NCBI RefSeq assembly: GCF_014652335.1
Contig: NZ_BMYP01000014.1
Coordinates: 54,941-92,645 of the forward strand
From: Vogesella fluminis
GTDB lineage: Bacteria; Pseudomonadota; Gammaproteobacteria; Burkholderiales; Chromobacteriaceae
Direction of reading: 5' to 3'
Length of the DNA stretch: 37,705 nucleotides
The notes under the pieces are model-generated. The model made no database searches, had not been told where the DNA came from, and saw nothing but the letters and a program-made list of their open reading frames with translations. Shown here piece after piece: positions 1 through 10,288 of this stretch. Every line of letters begins with the position of its first letter. Position 1 is the stretch's first letter. Both the position numbers and the translations under genes were made by a program.

Positions 1-111
1 TTGACACTCTGCCTGCAGAGGATGCTGTAAGCCGCTGATTTCTCTTGTTTTCCCTTTGCTTTGACCTGCTCTAAGTCTTTGTCGCGAAAGGCGAAATGCC
101 ACAAATCAATA

Positions 112-140
112 TTGACCGGCTGATGTCGTTTCCCTATAGT
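112..140 (+). promoter_or_regulatory. Sigma70-type promoter of the dcw cluster (Pmra)
   Basis: The -35 element is TTGACC at 112-117, the spacer is 17 bp, and the -10 element is TATAGT at 135-140. Transcription would begin near 147, about 64 nt before mraZ. It is the best promoter match upstream of the cluster and lies where the mra promoter is found in other proteobacteria. Confidence 0.75.
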
Positions 141-174
141 GGCGAAAAGTGGGGCAATGTGGGTAATTGTGGAG
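139..174 (+). promoter_or_regulatory. MraZ operator: four GTGG repeats at exact 10-bp spacing
   Basis: GTGGCG (139-144), GTGGGG (149-154), GTGGGT (159-164) and GTGGAG (169-174) start exactly 10 bp apart. MraZ is known to bind short direct GTGGG-type repeats with this period upstream of its own gene. The array begins on the last two bases of the -10 element and runs past the expected start site. Bound MraZ would therefore block polymerase and give negative autoregulation of the cluster. The first repeat is the weakest match. Confidence 0.8.
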
Positions 175-210
175 TGTCAGCGCATTAATTTCAGGTGATG
201 TGACAACAAA

Positions 211-657
211 ATGATCGGCGGCGTAAGCATTGTCTCTCTCGATAGCAAGGGGCGTCTGGCCATTCCGGCCAAGCACCGGGAGACACTGTTGTCCGCGTTC
301 GGCCATCGCCTGGTGATCACGCTGGAATCGTCCGAGCACCTGCTGTTGTACCCCGAAGCCAACTGGAAACCGGTGGAAGAGCGCTTGCTGAAGCTGCCGG
401 CCGCCAATCCGGCCCTGAAGCGCTACCAGCGCCTGATGCTCGGCCACGCCGACCTGCTGGAGATGGACGCCGCCGGCCGCATCCTGCTGCCGGCGCGGCT
501 GCGCGAGCTGGTCAAGCTGGACAAGGAAGTGGCGCTGGTGGGGATGGGTAACCGATTTGAATTGTGGGATGCCGCCCAGTGGGACGAGCAGACCAATGCT
601 GCGCTGGCGCTTGATCCGGCCGAACTGGCGCAGCACCTTGGAGATTTCACACTTTGA
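211..657 (+). CDS. mraZ: Transcriptional regulator MraZ
   Basis: A 148-residue DNA-binding repressor of the dcw cluster, close to the usual length of about 150. It carries two SpoVT/AbrB-type half-domains, each with the family's DxxxR signature: DSKGR at residues 11-15 and DAAGR at 86-90. The ATG start has AGGTG upstream (193-197) and gives the usual short N-terminus just before the first signature. The gene sits directly downstream of its own predicted operator (139-174). Its TGA stop overlaps the TTG start of rsmH, so the two are probably translationally coupled. Family members form ring-shaped oligomers that read repeated operator sites. Confidence 0.96.
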   Translation: MIGGVSIVSLDSKGRLAIPAKHRETLLSAFGHRLVITLESSEHLLLYPEANWKPVEERLLKLPAANPALKRYQRLMLGHADLLEMDAAGRILLPARLRELVKLDKEVALVGMGNRFELWDAAQWDEQTNAALALDPAELAQHLGDFTL

Positions 658-1613
658 CCGACGCAGTTTTTGTTCACCGCACGGTGCTGCTCGACGAAGC
701 CGTAGAGGCGCTCGCCATCCGCAAGGATGGCGTTTACGTTGATTGCACCTTCGGGCGCGGCGGCCACAGTCGCTTGATTTTGTCGCAGCTGGGCCCGACG
801 GGCCGGCTGATCGCCTTCGATAAGGACCCGGAGGCGATTGCGGTCGCCACCGCACTGGCGGCCAGTGATGGCCGTTTTACCATCGTGCACAACGGCTTTG
901 CCGCCTTTGCCGCCGAGCTGGACGCGCTGGGCGTGGCCCAGGTCGACGGTGTGTTGATGGATCTGGGGATTTCGTCCCCGCAAATTGACGACGGACGCCG
1001 CGGTTTCAGCTTCCGTTTTGACGCGCCGCTGGACATGCGCATGGATACCACCCGCGGCCAGACGGCCGCGCAGTGGCTGGCCACGGCTGACGAGGCGGAT
1101 ATTGCAGAGGTTATCAAGACTTATGGTGAAGAGCGGTTTGCTCGCAAGATCGCAGCAGCCATTGTTGCGCACAGGGCTGAACGTCCCCTCGAAACGACGC
1201 GTGAGCTCGCTGTGCTCGTTGGGAAAAACGTCCGTACTCGCGAACAGGGTCAGGACCCCGCGACGCGAACCTTCCAGGCGATCCGGATCTACATCAACCG
1301 CGAGCTGGACGAGCTGAAGGAAATCCTGCCGCAAACGGTGGCAAGGTTGGCCGCAGGCGGCCGCCTGGCGGTGATCAGTTTTCACTCGCTGGAAGACCGC
1401 ATCGTGAAGAATTTCATCCGCGATGCCAGCACCACCGACAAGCTGCCCTCGTGGGTACCGGTGCGTGCCTGCGACATTCCCGAGGCGGCGATCAGGCCGG
1501 TGGGCAAGGCAGTCCGCTGCGGCGAGGCGGAAGTGGCCGCCAATCCGCGCTCGCGCAGCGCAATCATGCGCGTGGCCGAGCGCATCGGCGGGCAGTGGCA
1601 GGGCGCAAAGTGA
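654..1613 (+). CDS. rsmH: 16S rRNA m4C1402 methyltransferase RsmH (MraW)
   Basis: A SAM-dependent enzyme that methylates N4 of C1402 in 16S rRNA, in the decoding centre. The SAM-binding motif [10 protein letters not shown] lies at residues 30-39, and the family's C-terminal NPRSRSA block is present. The length of 319 residues is typical. The start is a TTG at 654-656 that shares bases with the mraZ stop (TTGA). This is the only reading that keeps the N-terminal [13 protein letters not shown] block whole, with no ATG nearby. A perfect copy of the dispersed motif lies inside at 1342-1355, encoding A-R-L-A-A. Confidence 0.96.
   Translation: MTDAVFVHRTVLLDEAVEALAIRKDGVYVDCTFGRGGHSRLILSQLGPTGRLIAFDKDPEAIAVATALAASDGRFTIVHNGFAAFAAELDALGVAQVDGVLMDLGISSPQIDDGRRGFSFRFDAPLDMRMDTTRGQTAAQWLATADEADIAEVIKTYGEERFARKIAAAIVAHRAERPLETTRELAVLVGKNVRTREQGQDPATRTFQAIRIYINRELDELKEILPQTVARLAAGGRLAVISFHSLEDRIVKNFIRDASTTDKLPSWVPVRACDIPEAAIRPVGKAVRCGEAEVAANPRSRSAIMRVAERIGGQWQGAK
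1342..1355 (+). repeat. Dispersed motif, perfect copy
   Basis: CAAGGTTGGCCGCA inside rsmH, read as A-R-L-A-A. Confidence 0.9.
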
Positions 1614-1888
1614 GCCTTAACAAGCTGAATGCAGTACTGCTGCTGCTGCTGGTCCTGTGTGCGATATCGGTGGTGAGTTCCACCCATGTGGCGCGCAAGC
1701 TGTATTACGAGCTGGAAAAAGAACAGAAGCTGGCGCGCCAGCTGGATGTGGAGTACGGGCAGTTGACGCTGGAACAGAGCACCTGGGGCGCGCATGCGTT
1801 GATCGAAAAGACTGCCGCCGCGCGCCTGCAGATGCTGACGCCGAGCCAGCGCCAAGTGCATGTGATCACGCCTGAGGGCGTGCGATGA
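1610..1888 (+). CDS. ftsL: Cell division protein FtsL
   Basis: A small bitopic membrane protein of the FtsQ-FtsB-FtsL subcomplex, which activates FtsWI septal synthesis. The 92 residues comprise a very short cytoplasmic tail, a hydrophobic helix (about residues 6-22, [15 protein letters not shown]) and a periplasmic coiled-coil rich in Leu, Glu and Lys (about 28-65). I place the start at GTG 1610, which overlaps the rsmH stop (GTGA). The open frame continues upstream, but that part only duplicates rsmH in another frame. The stop overlaps the ftsI ATG (ATGA). Sequence conservation in FtsL is low, so the call rests on topology plus position. Confidence 0.9.
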   Translation: MSLNKLNAVLLLLLVLCAISVVSSTHVARKLYYELEKEQKLARQLDVEYGQLTLEQSTWGAHALIEKTAAARLQMLTPSQRQVHVITPEGVR

Positions 1889-3639
1889 GACGGGTGTACA
1901 CGCCGCGCTACCAGCAGAACCTGAAGCCGGCGATGCGACTGGCGCCAGGGCGGGTCTCCGTGGTGCTTTCCTTGCTGGGGCTGCTGCTGCTGGCCTTGCT
2001 GGCACGGGCGATCTACCTGCAGGTGGTGCAGCAGGATTTCCTGCAGAACCAGGGCGATGCGCGCTTCCGCCGCACGCTGTTGCTGGAGGCCAATCGCGGC
2101 GAGATTGCCGACCGCAACGGCGAGCCGCTGGCGATCAGCACCCCGGTGCAGTCGATCTGGGCCAGCCCGGTAGACATGGATCTGCGCACGGTGCCGGCCG
2201 CCAAGCTACAGCAGCTGGCGCGGCTGCTGGAAATGCCGCTGGATGAAGTGAAGCGCAAGCTGTCGGACAACAAGCGCGAGTTCGTCTACCTTAAGCGCCA
2301 GATCAGTCCGGCGCTGGCGCAGCAGGTGATGGCGCTGGAGATCCCGGGGGTGGCGAAGCAGCAGGAATTCCGCCGCTACTATCCGGCCGGCGAGATGCTG
2401 GCGCACGTGGTCGGCTTTACCGGCGTGGACGGCAAGGGACAGGAAGGTTTCGAGCTGACGCGCGAGAAGATGCTCGCCGGCCGGCACGGCAGCCGCACGG
2501 TGCTGAAGGACCGCCGCGGCCACATCGTGGAAGACCTGGCGGTGATCGAGCCGCCGCGTGACGGCCAGACGCTGCAGCTGTCGATCGACAAGCGCATCCA
2601 GTACCTCGCCTACCGCGAGCTGAAGGCGGCGATGGATGTGAACAAGGCGAAAGCCGGCGGCGTGGTGGTACTGGATGCCCGTACCGGCGAGGTGCTGGCA
2701 CTGGCCAACACCCCGTCGTACAACCCAAACAACCGTGCGGTGCTGGAGCCGGAAATGCGGCGCAACCGCGCGGTGGTGGACATGTTCGAGCCCGGCTCGA
2801 CCATGAAGCCGTTTCCGATCGCGATGGCGCTGGATGCCGGCAAGGTGACGCCGGACACGGTGTTCGACACCCAGACCTACCGCATCGGTCCGGCCACGGT
2901 GCGCGATACGCACCCGAAGCCGGTGATGACGGTGACGCAGATCATCCAGAAATCGTCGAACGTGGGTTCGTCGAAGATGGCGGCGATGTTCTCGCCGGAG
3001 GAAATGTGGACGTTTTACCGGCAGGCCGGCTTCGGGCAAAGCCCGCAGACCGGTTTTCCGGGGGAAAGCGCCGGTCGCCTGCGCGACTGGCAGAACTGGC
3101 GCCCGATTGAGCAGGCCACCATGTCGTTCGGTTATGGCGTGTCGGTCAGCCTGTTGCAGCTGGCGCGTGCATATACGGTGTTCACCAATGGCGGTGCGCT
3201 GTTGCCGGTGTCGTTTACCCGCCTGAGCGTGCCCTTGCCGGGCAAGGGCCTGATCAAGCCGGGCACGGCTAAAAAGATGCGCGACATGATGGTGACCGTG
3301 ACCGAAGAGGGCGGTACCGCGGTGCGCGCGCAGGTGCTGGGCTATCACGTTGGCGGCAAGTCCGGTACCGCGCGCAAGCTGGTCGGTGGCGCCTATGCGG
3401 CCAACAAGCATATCGGCCTGTTTGTCGGTTTTGCGCCGGCGACCACGCCACGGCTGATCGTGGCGATGATGATTGATGAACCGGGTGCCGGTGCCTACTA
3501 CGGTGGCGCGGTGGCCGGGCCGGCGTTTTCCAACATCATGGCCGGCAGTTTGCGAATCCTGGGGGTCGAGCCGGATGCTCCCTCCAACAATACATTGATT
3601 CCGGAACACCAGATTTCGGAAGTGCGGGAAGAAACATGA
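1885..3639 (+). CDS. ftsI: Peptidoglycan D,D-transpeptidase FtsI (PBP3)
   Basis: The septal class B penicillin-binding protein that crosslinks new peptidoglycan together with FtsW. The 584 residues have an N-terminal membrane anchor (about 25-47), a pedestal domain, and a transpeptidase domain with all three catalytic motifs. These are STMK with nucleophile Ser305, SSN at 357-359, and KSGT at 492-495. The start overlaps the ftsL stop by 4 bp and the end overlaps murE by 4 bp (both ATGA), so expression is coupled along the operon. Nothing in the active site looks altered. Confidence 0.97.
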   Translation: MRRVYTPRYQQNLKPAMRLAPGRVSVVLSLLGLLLLALLARAIYLQVVQQDFLQNQGDARFRRTLLLEANRGEIADRNGEPLAISTPVQSIWASPVDMDLRTVPAAKLQQLARLLEMPLDEVKRKLSDNKREFVYLKRQISPALAQQVMALEIPGVAKQQEFRRYYPAGEMLAHVVGFTGVDGKGQEGFELTREKMLAGRHGSRTVLKDRRGHIVEDLAVIEPPRDGQTLQLSIDKRIQYLAYRELKAAMDVNKAKAGGVVVLDARTGEVLALANTPSYNPNNRAVLEPEMRRNRAVVDMFEPGSTMKPFPIAMALDAGKVTPDTVFDTQTYRIGPATVRDTHPKPVMTVTQIIQKSSNVGSSKMAAMFSPEEMWTFYRQAGFGQSPQTGFPGESAGRLRDWQNWRPIEQATMSFGYGVSVSLLQLARAYTVFTNGGALLPVSFTRLSVPLPGKGLIKPGTAKKMRDMMVTVTEEGGTAVRAQVLGYHVGGKSGTARKLVGGAYAANKHIGLFVGFAPATTPRLIVAMMIDEPGAGAYYGGAVAGPAFSNIMAGSLRILGVEPDAPSNNTLIPEHQISEVREET

Positions 3640-5126
3640 AAACAAGCTTGATCGACTTGCCTGACTGGGACCCTGCCGTGTTGCAGGGTTTGGGCGTCGC
3701 CATCTCCCGCGTCGAGGCGGACAGCCGCCGCGTATTCCCCGGCGACGTGTTCCTTGCCTGCCGTGGCGAGTACAGCGACGGCCGTGACTTCATCGCCGCC
3801 GCGCTGGAAAAGGGCGCCGCCGCGGTGCTGTGGGACGATGCCGACGGCTTCCAGTGGAATCCGGCGTGGCAGGTGCCCAACCTGGCGGTGCCGCAGTTGC
3901 GCGAGCGTGCCGGTATCGTCGCCGCCCACGTCTATGGCTACCCCAGTCGCGACATGGCGGTGATCGGCATCACCGGTACCAACGGCAAGACTTCGATTTC
4001 GCATTGGCTGGCGCAGGCCTATGCGCTGCTGGGCGAGAAGGCGGCGCTGATCGGCACCGTCGGCAACGGTTTTTACGGCGAGCTGACGCAGGCCACCCAT
4101 ACCACCCCCGATCCGGTCACCGTGCAGCAGAAGCTGGCGGAATACCGTCGCCAGGGCGCCAGCGTGGTGAGCATGGAAGTGTCCAGCCACGGCCTCGACC
4201 AGTTCCGCGTCAACGGCGTGGCCTTCCGCAGCGCAGTGTTCACCAACCTGACCCGCGACCACCTCGACTACCACGGCACCATGGAGGAGTACGGTGCGTC
4301 CAAGGCCAAGCTGTTCCACTGGCAGGGGCTGCAACACGCGGTGATCAATGCCGACGACGCCTTCGGTCGTACCCTGGCCGCCGGCATCGACGCCAGCAAG
4401 ACCCGCGTGATCAGCTACGGCCTGGAGCAGGGCGACGTTCGTCCGCTGAGCCTTGCGGCCAACCTTGACGGCCTGCAGCTGACCGTGACCACGCCGTGGG
4501 GCGAGGCCGAGATCAAGAGCCCGCTGCTGGGGCGTTTTAATGCAGCTAACATGCTGGCTTGCCTGGCGGTGCTGTGTGCCAACGGCGTGACCCTCGACGA
4601 CGCCGCGCGCGTGCTGGGCAAGATCCAGCCGGCACGCGGCCGCATGCAGCGCATCGGCAGCAGCCTGGAACCGCTGGTGGTGGTCGATTACGCCCATACC
4701 CCGGACGCGCTGGACAAGGCGCTGGCTGCCCTGGCCGAGATCCGCCCTGCCGACAGCAAGCTGTACTGCGTATTCGGCTGCGGCGGCGACCGCGACAAGG
4801 GCAAGCGCCCGCTGATGGGCGGCATCGCCGAGCGCATCGCCGACGTGGCGGTGGTGACCAGCGACAACCCGCGCAGCGAAGACCCGCAGGCCATCATCAA
4901 TGACATCCTCGCCGGCATGCAGGCACCGGGCCATGTCGAAATCGACCGCGCCGCCGCCATTCACTGGGCGGTGCTGCAGGCGCGCGTCGGCGATGTGGTG
5001 CTGATCGCCGGCAAGGGCCACGAGGAATATCAGGACATTGCCGGCGTGAAGCAGCCGTTCTCCGATTTCCGCGTTGCCGAAGATGCGCTCACTGCCTGGG
5101 GGGCCCACAATGCTGACGCTGAGTGA
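3636..5126 (+). CDS. murE: UDP-MurNAc-L-Ala-D-Glu:meso-DAP ligase MurE
   Basis: A cytoplasmic ATP-dependent ligase that adds the third amino acid of the stem peptide. The nucleotide-binding loop GTNGKT is at residues 114-119. The motif DNPR at 410-413 is the family's marker for meso-diaminopimelate rather than lysine, so the wall should be of the DAP type normal for Gram-negatives. The length of 496 is typical. The ATG overlaps the ftsI stop. A perfect reverse copy of the dispersed motif (4454-4467) encodes L-A-A-N-L within the protein. The end overlaps murF by 17 bp. Confidence 0.97.
   Translation: MKTSLIDLPDWDPAVLQGLGVAISRVEADSRRVFPGDVFLACRGEYSDGRDFIAAALEKGAAAVLWDDADGFQWNPAWQVPNLAVPQLRERAGIVAAHVYGYPSRDMAVIGITGTNGKTSISHWLAQAYALLGEKAALIGTVGNGFYGELTQATHTTPDPVTVQQKLAEYRRQGASVVSMEVSSHGLDQFRVNGVAFRSAVFTNLTRDHLDYHGTMEEYGASKAKLFHWQGLQHAVINADDAFGRTLAAGIDASKTRVISYGLEQGDVRPLSLAANLDGLQLTVTTPWGEAEIKSPLLGRFNAANMLACLAVLCANGVTLDDAARVLGKIQPARGRMQRIGSSLEPLVVVDYAHTPDALDKALAALAEIRPADSKLYCVFGCGGDRDKGKRPLMGGIAERIADVAVVTSDNPRSEDPQAIINDILAGMQAPGHVEIDRAAAIHWAVLQARVGDVVLIAGKGHEEYQDIAGVKQPFSDFRVAEDALTAWGAHNADAE
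4454..4467 (-). repeat. Dispersed motif, perfect copy
   Basis: TGCGGCCAACCTTG on the + strand inside murE, read as L-A-A-N-L. Confidence 0.9.
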
Positions 5127-6480
5127 GGCCGCCCGCATCCTGTCCGGCACACTGGCCGGCAGCGACGCCGTGTTCAACCGCGTGGTCACCGACAGCCGTG
5201 CGGCGCAGGCCGGCGACCTGTTCGTGGCGCTGAAGGGCGACAACTTCGACGCGCACGACTTCGTGCCCGAGGTGCTGGCCCGCGGCGCCTACGCGCTGGT
5301 GCGCCGCGACTTCGCGCCGGCCGCCGGCAGCGTGATCCGTGTCGATGACACCCGTCTGGCGCTGGGCACCCTGGCCGCAGCCTGGTGCGCGCGTCTGGAC
5401 GTGAAGCGCATCGGCATCACCGGCTCCAACGGCAAGACCACGGTCAAGGAAATGGTGGCCGCCATCCTGCGCGTCCATGCCGGTGACGCCGCGGTGCACG
5501 CCACCGCCGGCAACTTCAACAACGACATCGGCCTGCCGCTGACACTGCTGGCGCTCACCGCCGCACACCGCTACGCGGTGATCGAGATGGGCATGAACCA
5601 CCACGGCGAGATCCGCTACCTCACCAGCCTGGCGCGGCCGCAGGTGGCGCTGGTCAACAATGCGCTGCGCGCGCACGCCGGCCACTTTGCCGGCACCGCC
5701 GACATCGCCCGCGCCAAGAGCGAGATTTTCGAGGGGCTGACTGCCGACGGCGTCGCCATCATCAACGCCGACGACAGCGAGCGGGCGCTGTTCGCTGCTG
5801 CTGCTGGCCGCCGCCGTTGCGTGCGTTTCGGGCTATCGGCCGGTGCCGATGTCCGCGCGCGCGATATTGTTCTGCTGCCGGATGCCAGCCGCTTCGTGCT
5901 GGTCTGCCCGCAAGGCGAGCAGGCGATCGAGCTGCCAGCCGCCGGCGAGCACAATGTGCGCAACGCGCTGGCCGCCGCTGCGGTGGCGCTGGCGCTGGAG
6001 GTGCCGCTGCTCACCATTGCCGCCGGTCTTTCCGCCTTTGCCGGTGTCAAGGGCCGCCTGCAGCGCAAGCGCGCCGCCAACGGTGCCACCGTGATCGACG
6101 ACAGCTACAACGCCAATCCGGATTCGATGAAGGCCGGCATCGACGTGCTGGCCGCCTATCCGGCACCGCGCATCTTCGTGATGGGACAGATCGGCGAGCT
6201 GGGCGACACCGCACCGGCACTGCACGCCGAAGTCGGCGCCCACGCCCGTGCCCGCGGCATCGAGCAGCTGCTGTGCCTGGGCGAGCTGAGCCGCCATGCG
6301 GCCAACGCCTACGGTGCCGGCGCCGAGTATTTCGACGACATCGCCGCGCTGCTGGCGCGGCTGGATGCCGTGGTGACCCCGGCCAGCACGGTGCTGGTCA
6401 AGGGTTCGCGCTTCATGCGCATGGAACGGGTCGTTGCCCATCTGGTAACCCCACAACAACAAGAAAACGGGAAGGGCTAA
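5110..6480 (+). CDS. murF: UDP-MurNAc-tripeptide:D-Ala-D-Ala ligase MurF
   Basis: Completes the cytoplasmic pentapeptide by attaching D-Ala-D-Ala, the product of Ddl. I start it at ATG 5110, which gives [13 protein letters not shown], the usual N-terminus, and 456 residues, close to the E. coli length. An in-frame ATG at 5074 would add 12 residues lying wholly within murE and is less likely. The P-loop ITGSNGKTT is at residues 103-111, and the family block [11 protein letters not shown] is present near residue 330. It overlaps the murE stop by 17 bp and ends 2 bp before mraY. Confidence 0.96.
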   Translation: MLTLSEAARILSGTLAGSDAVFNRVVTDSRAAQAGDLFVALKGDNFDAHDFVPEVLARGAYALVRRDFAPAAGSVIRVDDTRLALGTLAAAWCARLDVKRIGITGSNGKTTVKEMVAAILRVHAGDAAVHATAGNFNNDIGLPLTLLALTAAHRYAVIEMGMNHHGEIRYLTSLARPQVALVNNALRAHAGHFAGTADIARAKSEIFEGLTADGVAIINADDSERALFAAAAGRRRCVRFGLSAGADVRARDIVLLPDASRFVLVCPQGEQAIELPAAGEHNVRNALAAAAVALALEVPLLTIAAGLSAFAGVKGRLQRKRAANGATVIDDSYNANPDSMKAGIDVLAAYPAPRIFVMGQIGELGDTAPALHAEVGAHARARGIEQLLCLGELSRHAANAYGAGAEYFDDIAALLARLDAVVTPASTVLVKGSRFMRMERVVAHLVTPQQQENGKG

Positions 6481-6482
6481 AC

Positions 6483-7568
6483 GTGCTGCTGTTACTGGCT
6501 GAACTGCTAAAGGACCACATCCGGGCTTTCAACGTCCTCAACTACGTCACGCTGCGTGCGGTGATGGCGGCGTTGACGTCGCTGGTGATCTCGCTGTGGC
6601 TGGGGCCGTGGGTGATCGCCAAGCTGACCGAACTCAAGGTCGGCCAGGCGGTACGCAGCGACGGCCCGCAGACGCACCTGGTGAAGACCGGCACCCCGAC
6701 CATGGGCGGCACGCTGATCCTGCTGGCGATGAGTGTCACCACCCTGCTGTGGGCCGACCTGTCCAACCAGTACGTGTGGCTGCTGCTGGCGGTGACGCTG
6801 GGCACCGGCGCGCTGGGTTTCTACGATGACTGGCGCAAGGTGGTGTACAAGGACCCGAACGGTGTCTCCGCCCGTTTCAAGATGGCGTGGCAATCGACCA
6901 TCGCCATTGCCGCCGGCGTGTTCCTGATCACCACCGCCAAGCTGCCGGCCTCCACCGAGTTCATCATCCCGTTCTTCAAGAACGTGATCTATCCGCTGGG
7001 CGGCATCGGCTTCTGCGTGCTGACCTACTTCGTCATCGTCGGCACCTCCAACTCGGTCAACCTCACCGACGGCCTCGATGGCCTCGCCGCGCTGCCGGTG
7101 GTGATGGTGGCCGCCGGTCTGGCGATCTTCGCCTACGTTGCCGGCCACGCCGTGTTCTCCAAGTATCTGGGCATGCCCTTCGTGCCGGGTGCGCACGAGG
7201 TGGTGGTGTTCTGCGCCGCCATCTGCGGCGCCTGCCTCGGCTTTCTGTGGTTCAACGCCTACCCGGCGCAGGTGTTCATGGGCGACGTCGGCGCCCTGGC
7301 GCTGGGCGCCGCGCTGGGCACCGTCGCGGTGATCGTACGGCAGGAGATCGTGCTGTTGATCATGGGCGGCCTGTTCGTGATGGAGGCACTGTCGGTGATG
7401 ATCCAGATCGCCTCGTTCAAGCTCACCGGCAAGCGCGTGTTCCGCATGGCGCCGCTGCATCACCACTACGAGCTGAAGGGCTGGAAGGAAACCCAGGTGG
7501 TGGTGCGCTTCTGGATCGTGACCATGATGCTGGTACTGGCCGGCCTCGCCACCCTGAAACTGCGGTGA
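6483..7568 (+). CDS. mraY: Phospho-MurNAc-pentapeptide translocase MraY
   Basis: An integral membrane enzyme that transfers phospho-MurNAc-pentapeptide to undecaprenyl phosphate, making lipid I. It has 361 residues and about ten membrane segments. The catalytic pair Asp115-Asp116 lies in GFYDDWRK, at the same numbers as in E. coli, which supports the GTG start at 6483. The [10 protein letters not shown] and [11 protein letters not shown] blocks are intact. The open frame extends far upstream only as a shadow of murF. GTG is the first usable codon after the murF stop, 2 bp away. Confidence 0.96.
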   Translation: MLLLLAELLKDHIRAFNVLNYVTLRAVMAALTSLVISLWLGPWVIAKLTELKVGQAVRSDGPQTHLVKTGTPTMGGTLILLAMSVTTLLWADLSNQYVWLLLAVTLGTGALGFYDDWRKVVYKDPNGVSARFKMAWQSTIAIAAGVFLITTAKLPASTEFIIPFFKNVIYPLGGIGFCVLTYFVIVGTSNSVNLTDGLDGLAALPVVMVAAGLAIFAYVAGHAVFSKYLGMPFVPGAHEVVVFCAAICGACLGFLWFNAYPAQVFMGDVGALALGAALGTVAVIVRQEIVLLIMGGLFVMEALSVMIQIASFKLTGKRVFRMAPLHHHYELKGWKETQVVVRFWIVTMMLVLAGLATLKLR

Positions 7569-7578
7569 GGACTACGTG

Positions 7579-8943
7579 ATGCGCTTCGATAACCGTCACA
7601 TCATCGTCGTGGGCTGCGGCGACACCGGCGTCTCCGCCGCGCACTGGCTGATCGCGCACGGCGCGCGCGTCACCATCGCCGACAGCCGCGAGGCACCGGC
7701 GGGCGCGGCGGCGCTTGCGGCCAACCTTGGCGTGGATATCCGCCTCGGCGCCTTCGGCGACGCCACCTTCCGTGACGCCGACATGCTGATGGTCAGCCCC
7801 GGCGTTAGCGTGCGCAGCCCGGCCATCGCCGCCTTTGCCGCCGCCGGCGGCGAGGTGGTCGGCGACGTGGAACTGTGGGCACGCGCCATTGCCGGCAGCG
7901 GCGCCCGGGTGATCGCCATCACCGGCTCCAACGGCAAGAGCACCGTTACCAGCCTGGTCGGCCACCTGTGCGCGGCCGCCGGCCTCGACACCGTGGTGTG
8001 CGGCAACATCGGCCTGCCGGTGCTTACCGCGCTGGCCGAGCGCGAAGCCGGCGGCAAGCGGCCGGATGTGTGGGTGGTCGAGCTGTCCAGCTTCCAGCTG
8101 GAAACCACGCGCAGTCTGGCAGCCGACGCCGCCGCCGTGTTGAACATTTCCGAAGACCACCTCGACCGCTACCACGACCTGCTGGATTACGCGCACAGCA
8201 AGACTGCGATCTTCAACGGCGGCGGCGTGCAGGTGCTGAACCGCGACGACGCCTTCTGCCGCGCCATGGCACGCGCCGGGCGGCGGGTGGTGTGGTTCTC
8301 GCTGCGCGAAGACGCCGATTACGCACTGCAACAGACGGCCGGCCGTTACCGACTGGCCATTGCCGGGCAGGCGGTATTCGACTGCGCCGACATGTCGCTG
8401 CAGGGCCTGCACAATGCGGCCAACGCGCTGGCGGCACTGGCGCTGTGCGAGGCGATCGGCCTCGCGCGCGAACAGCTGTTGCCGGCACTGAAAACCTTCC
8501 GTGGCCTCGCGCACCGGGTCGAGTTCGTTGCCGAGTTCGGCGGCGTGATGTACATCGACGACTCCAAGGGCACCAACGTCGGTGCCACCGAAGCGGCGCT
8601 GAACGGCATGACCCGCAAGGTGGTGCTGATCGCCGGTGGCGACGGCAAGGGCCAGGACTTCGCGCCGCTGGCTGCCGCCTGCGCCCGCATCGCCCGCGCC
8701 GTGCTGCTGATCGGCCGCGATGCGCCGGCCATCCGCGCCGCGCTGGCCGACTGCGGCGTGCCATTGACCGATTGCACCACGCTGGAGCAGGCAACGCGCG
8801 AGGCGGCAAGGTTGGCCGCAAGCGGCGACGTGGTGCTGCTGTCGCCGGCCTGCGCCAGCCTGGACATGTTCAAGAACTACGCGCATCGCGCCCAGGTATT
8901 TGTCGATACCGTCGCGCAGCTGCAAGCGGAGTGCCTGTCGTGA
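7579..8943 (+). CDS. murD: UDP-MurNAc-L-alanine:D-glutamate ligase MurD
   Basis: Adds D-glutamate, the second residue of the stem peptide. The product is 454 residues with an N-terminal Rossmann-like UDP-binding domain ([11 protein letters not shown], about 10-20) and the ATP loop ITGSNGKST at 114-122. GAGG at 7567-7570 suits ATG 7579 (8-nt gap). The adjacent GTG at 7576 is possible and would add one residue. Two perfect copies of the dispersed motif lie inside the gene (7716-7729 and 8807-8820), the highest load of any gene here. The last base of its TGA is the first base of the ftsW ATG. Confidence 0.96.
   Translation: MRFDNRHIIVVGCGDTGVSAAHWLIAHGARVTIADSREAPAGAAALAANLGVDIRLGAFGDATFRDADMLMVSPGVSVRSPAIAAFAAAGGEVVGDVELWARAIAGSGARVIAITGSNGKSTVTSLVGHLCAAAGLDTVVCGNIGLPVLTALAEREAGGKRPDVWVVELSSFQLETTRSLAADAAAVLNISEDHLDRYHDLLDYAHSKTAIFNGGGVQVLNRDDAFCRAMARAGRRVVWFSLREDADYALQQTAGRYRLAIAGQAVFDCADMSLQGLHNAANALAALALCEAIGLAREQLLPALKTFRGLAHRVEFVAEFGGVMYIDDSKGTNVGATEAALNGMTRKVVLIAGGDGKGQDFAPLAAACARIARAVLLIGRDAPAIRAALADCGVPLTDCTTLEQATREAARLAASGDVVLLSPACASLDMFKNYAHRAQVFVDTVAQLQAECLS
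7716..7729 (-). repeat. Dispersed motif, perfect copy
   Basis: TGCGGCCAACCTTG on the + strand inside murD, read as L-A-A-N-L. Confidence 0.9.
8807..8820 (+). repeat. Dispersed motif, perfect copy
   Basis: CAAGGTTGGCCGCA inside murD near its 3' end, read as A-R-L-A-A. Confidence 0.9.
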
Positions 8944-10106
8944 TGAACGCCGTGCGCCGCCGCTACCAGCACAGCACCGCCATCACCGTGATGGACGAGG
9001 CGCTGATGTGGGCGATTGCGCTGTTGCTGTCGGTCAGTCTGGTGATGGTGTACTCGGCGTCGATTGCCTATGCCGAGGCCGATCCGGATATCAACAACCG
9101 CTATCACTACCTGTTCCGCCACATGGTGTACATGACCATCGCGCTGGCGGGGGCGGGGGCTACCTTTCTGGTGCCAACCGCGAGGTGGCAGCACTATGCT
9201 GGCGAGTTTTTCCTGCTTGCCTGCCTCTTGCTGATCCTGGTGCTGATTCCGGGCATCGGCAAGGTGGTCAACGGTTCGCGGCGCTGGATCAACCTGTTCT
9301 TGCTGAACCTGCAGCCGTCCGAGGTGATGAAGCTGGCGGCAGCCATCTACGCGGCCGACTATACGGTGCGCAAGGCGGCCAAGCTGCACAGCTTCCGCCA
9401 GGGTTTCCTGCCGATTCTGGTGGCCATCGTGTTCGTGGCCATGTTGCTGCTGCTGGAGCCGGACTTCGGTGCGCTGATGGTGGTGATGAGCATCACCATG
9501 GGCATCGTGTTCCTCGGCGGCATCAATATGCGCATCTTCGCCGGCCTGGCCGGCATGGCGGTGGTGGCCATCGCACTGCTGATCATCACCTCGCCGTACC
9601 GGCTGAAGCGGGTGCTGGGCTTTCTCGACCCGTGGGACGATCCGTACGGCAAGGGCTACCAGCTGTCGCACTCGCTGATCGCCATCGGCCGTGGCGAGTG
9701 GTTCGGTGTCGGCCTCGGCGGCAGTGTGGAAAAACTGTTCTACCTGCCGGAAGCGCATACCGACTTCATCATGGCGGTGATCTCGGAGGAGTTCGGTTTT
9801 GTCGGCATCTGCATGGTGCTGGGGCTGTACGCATGGATCGTGCGCCGTGCTTTCCATATCGGCACCGAGGCGAAAAAGCTGGAACGCTACTATCAGGCGC
9901 TGGTGGCACAGGGTATCGGCATCTGGCTGGGCATCCAGACCTTTTTCAACGTCGGCGTGAACATGGGCCTGCTGCCGACCAAGGGCCTGACCCTGCCGCT
10001 GATGTCGTTCGGCGGCTCGGCGATGTTGTGCAACCTCGCCTCGCTGGCGGTGCTGCTGCGCGTGGATTATGAAAACCGCCGCCTGATGCGCGGCTTCAAG
10101 GTTTAA
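8943..10106 (+). CDS. ftsW: Septal peptidoglycan glycosyltransferase FtsW
   Basis: A SEDS-family polymerase that extends glycan strands from lipid II at the septum, paired with FtsI. The product has 387 residues and about ten membrane helices after a short basic cytoplasmic tail. The SEDS hallmark [15 protein letters not shown] contains the catalytic Asp region. Also present are the conserved [15 protein letters not shown] block and a C-terminal PLMSFGGSA. The ATG shares one base with the murD stop (TGATG). A much longer open frame reaching back into murD is a frame shadow. It is followed by the only large gap of the cluster. Confidence 0.96.
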   Translation: MNAVRRRYQHSTAITVMDEALMWAIALLLSVSLVMVYSASIAYAEADPDINNRYHYLFRHMVYMTIALAGAGATFLVPTARWQHYAGEFFLLACLLLILVLIPGIGKVVNGSRRWINLFLLNLQPSEVMKLAAAIYAADYTVRKAAKLHSFRQGFLPILVAIVFVAMLLLLEPDFGALMVVMSITMGIVFLGGINMRIFAGLAGMAVVAIALLIITSPYRLKRVLGFLDPWDDPYGKGYQLSHSLIAIGRGEWFGVGLGGSVEKLFYLPEAHTDFIMAVISEEFGFVGICMVLGLYAWIVRRAFHIGTEAKKLERYYQALVAQGIGIWLGIQTFFNVGVNMGLLPTKGLTLPLMSFGGSAMLCNLASLAVLLRVDYENRRLMRGFKV

Positions 10107-10288
10107 GGCCGCGTATCAGGCTGCCGCAAGGCAGCAAGCCGCGTAGCGGCGCAGCCGGCGGTTTGTCCGAGCGGCGGTAGCCGCGAAGGAAAAACGGACA
10201 GCAAGGTTTAAGCAATCACGCTGCGGCCAACGTTGGCCGCAGCCAAACGGAATAACGGGCTACGGTCCGGAGCAAGAGAAAGCAAGAG
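10107..10288 (+). other. Structured ftsW-murG intergenic region
   Basis: This 182-bp gap holds no gene. It contains several hairpins in series. One is GCTGCC (10120-10125) closed on GGCAGC (10130-10135) by a GCAA loop. A second pairs GCCGC (10138-10142) with GCGGC (10146-10150). A third is a long-range TGTCCG/CGGACA stem (10164-10169 with 10195-10200) enclosing GCGGC/GCCGC (10171-10175 with 10180-10184). The fourth is a 24-nt perfect palindrome at 10220-10243. None is followed by a T-run, so an intrinsic terminator is unlikely. RNA processing, REP-like repeats or a regulatory fold are all possible. Confidence 0.6.
10220..10243. repeat. Perfect 24-nt palindrome made of two head-to-head dispersed motifs
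   Basis: GCTGCGGCCAAC is followed directly by its exact reverse complement GTTGGCCGCAGC. The centre is ACGT. Each half is the GTTG variant of the dispersed CAAGGTTGGCCGCA motif. There is no T-run on either side. Confidence 0.85.

Noticed and set aside
1-30. TTGACA at position 1 as a promoter
   Set aside because: No acceptable -10 lies 16-18 bp downstream. The promoter at 112-140 is much better.
5817-6482. Upstream extension of the mraY frame
   Set aside because: It lies wholly within murF and is very Arg-rich. The Asp115-Asp116 numbering fits the GTG start at 6483.
7875-8942. Upstream extension of the ftsW frame
   Set aside because: It is a frame shadow of murD. Family similarity begins at 8943.
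10220-10243. The 24-nt palindrome as an intrinsic terminator
   Set aside because: It has no T-run on either side and lies inside an essential operon whose downstream genes lack another clear promoter.
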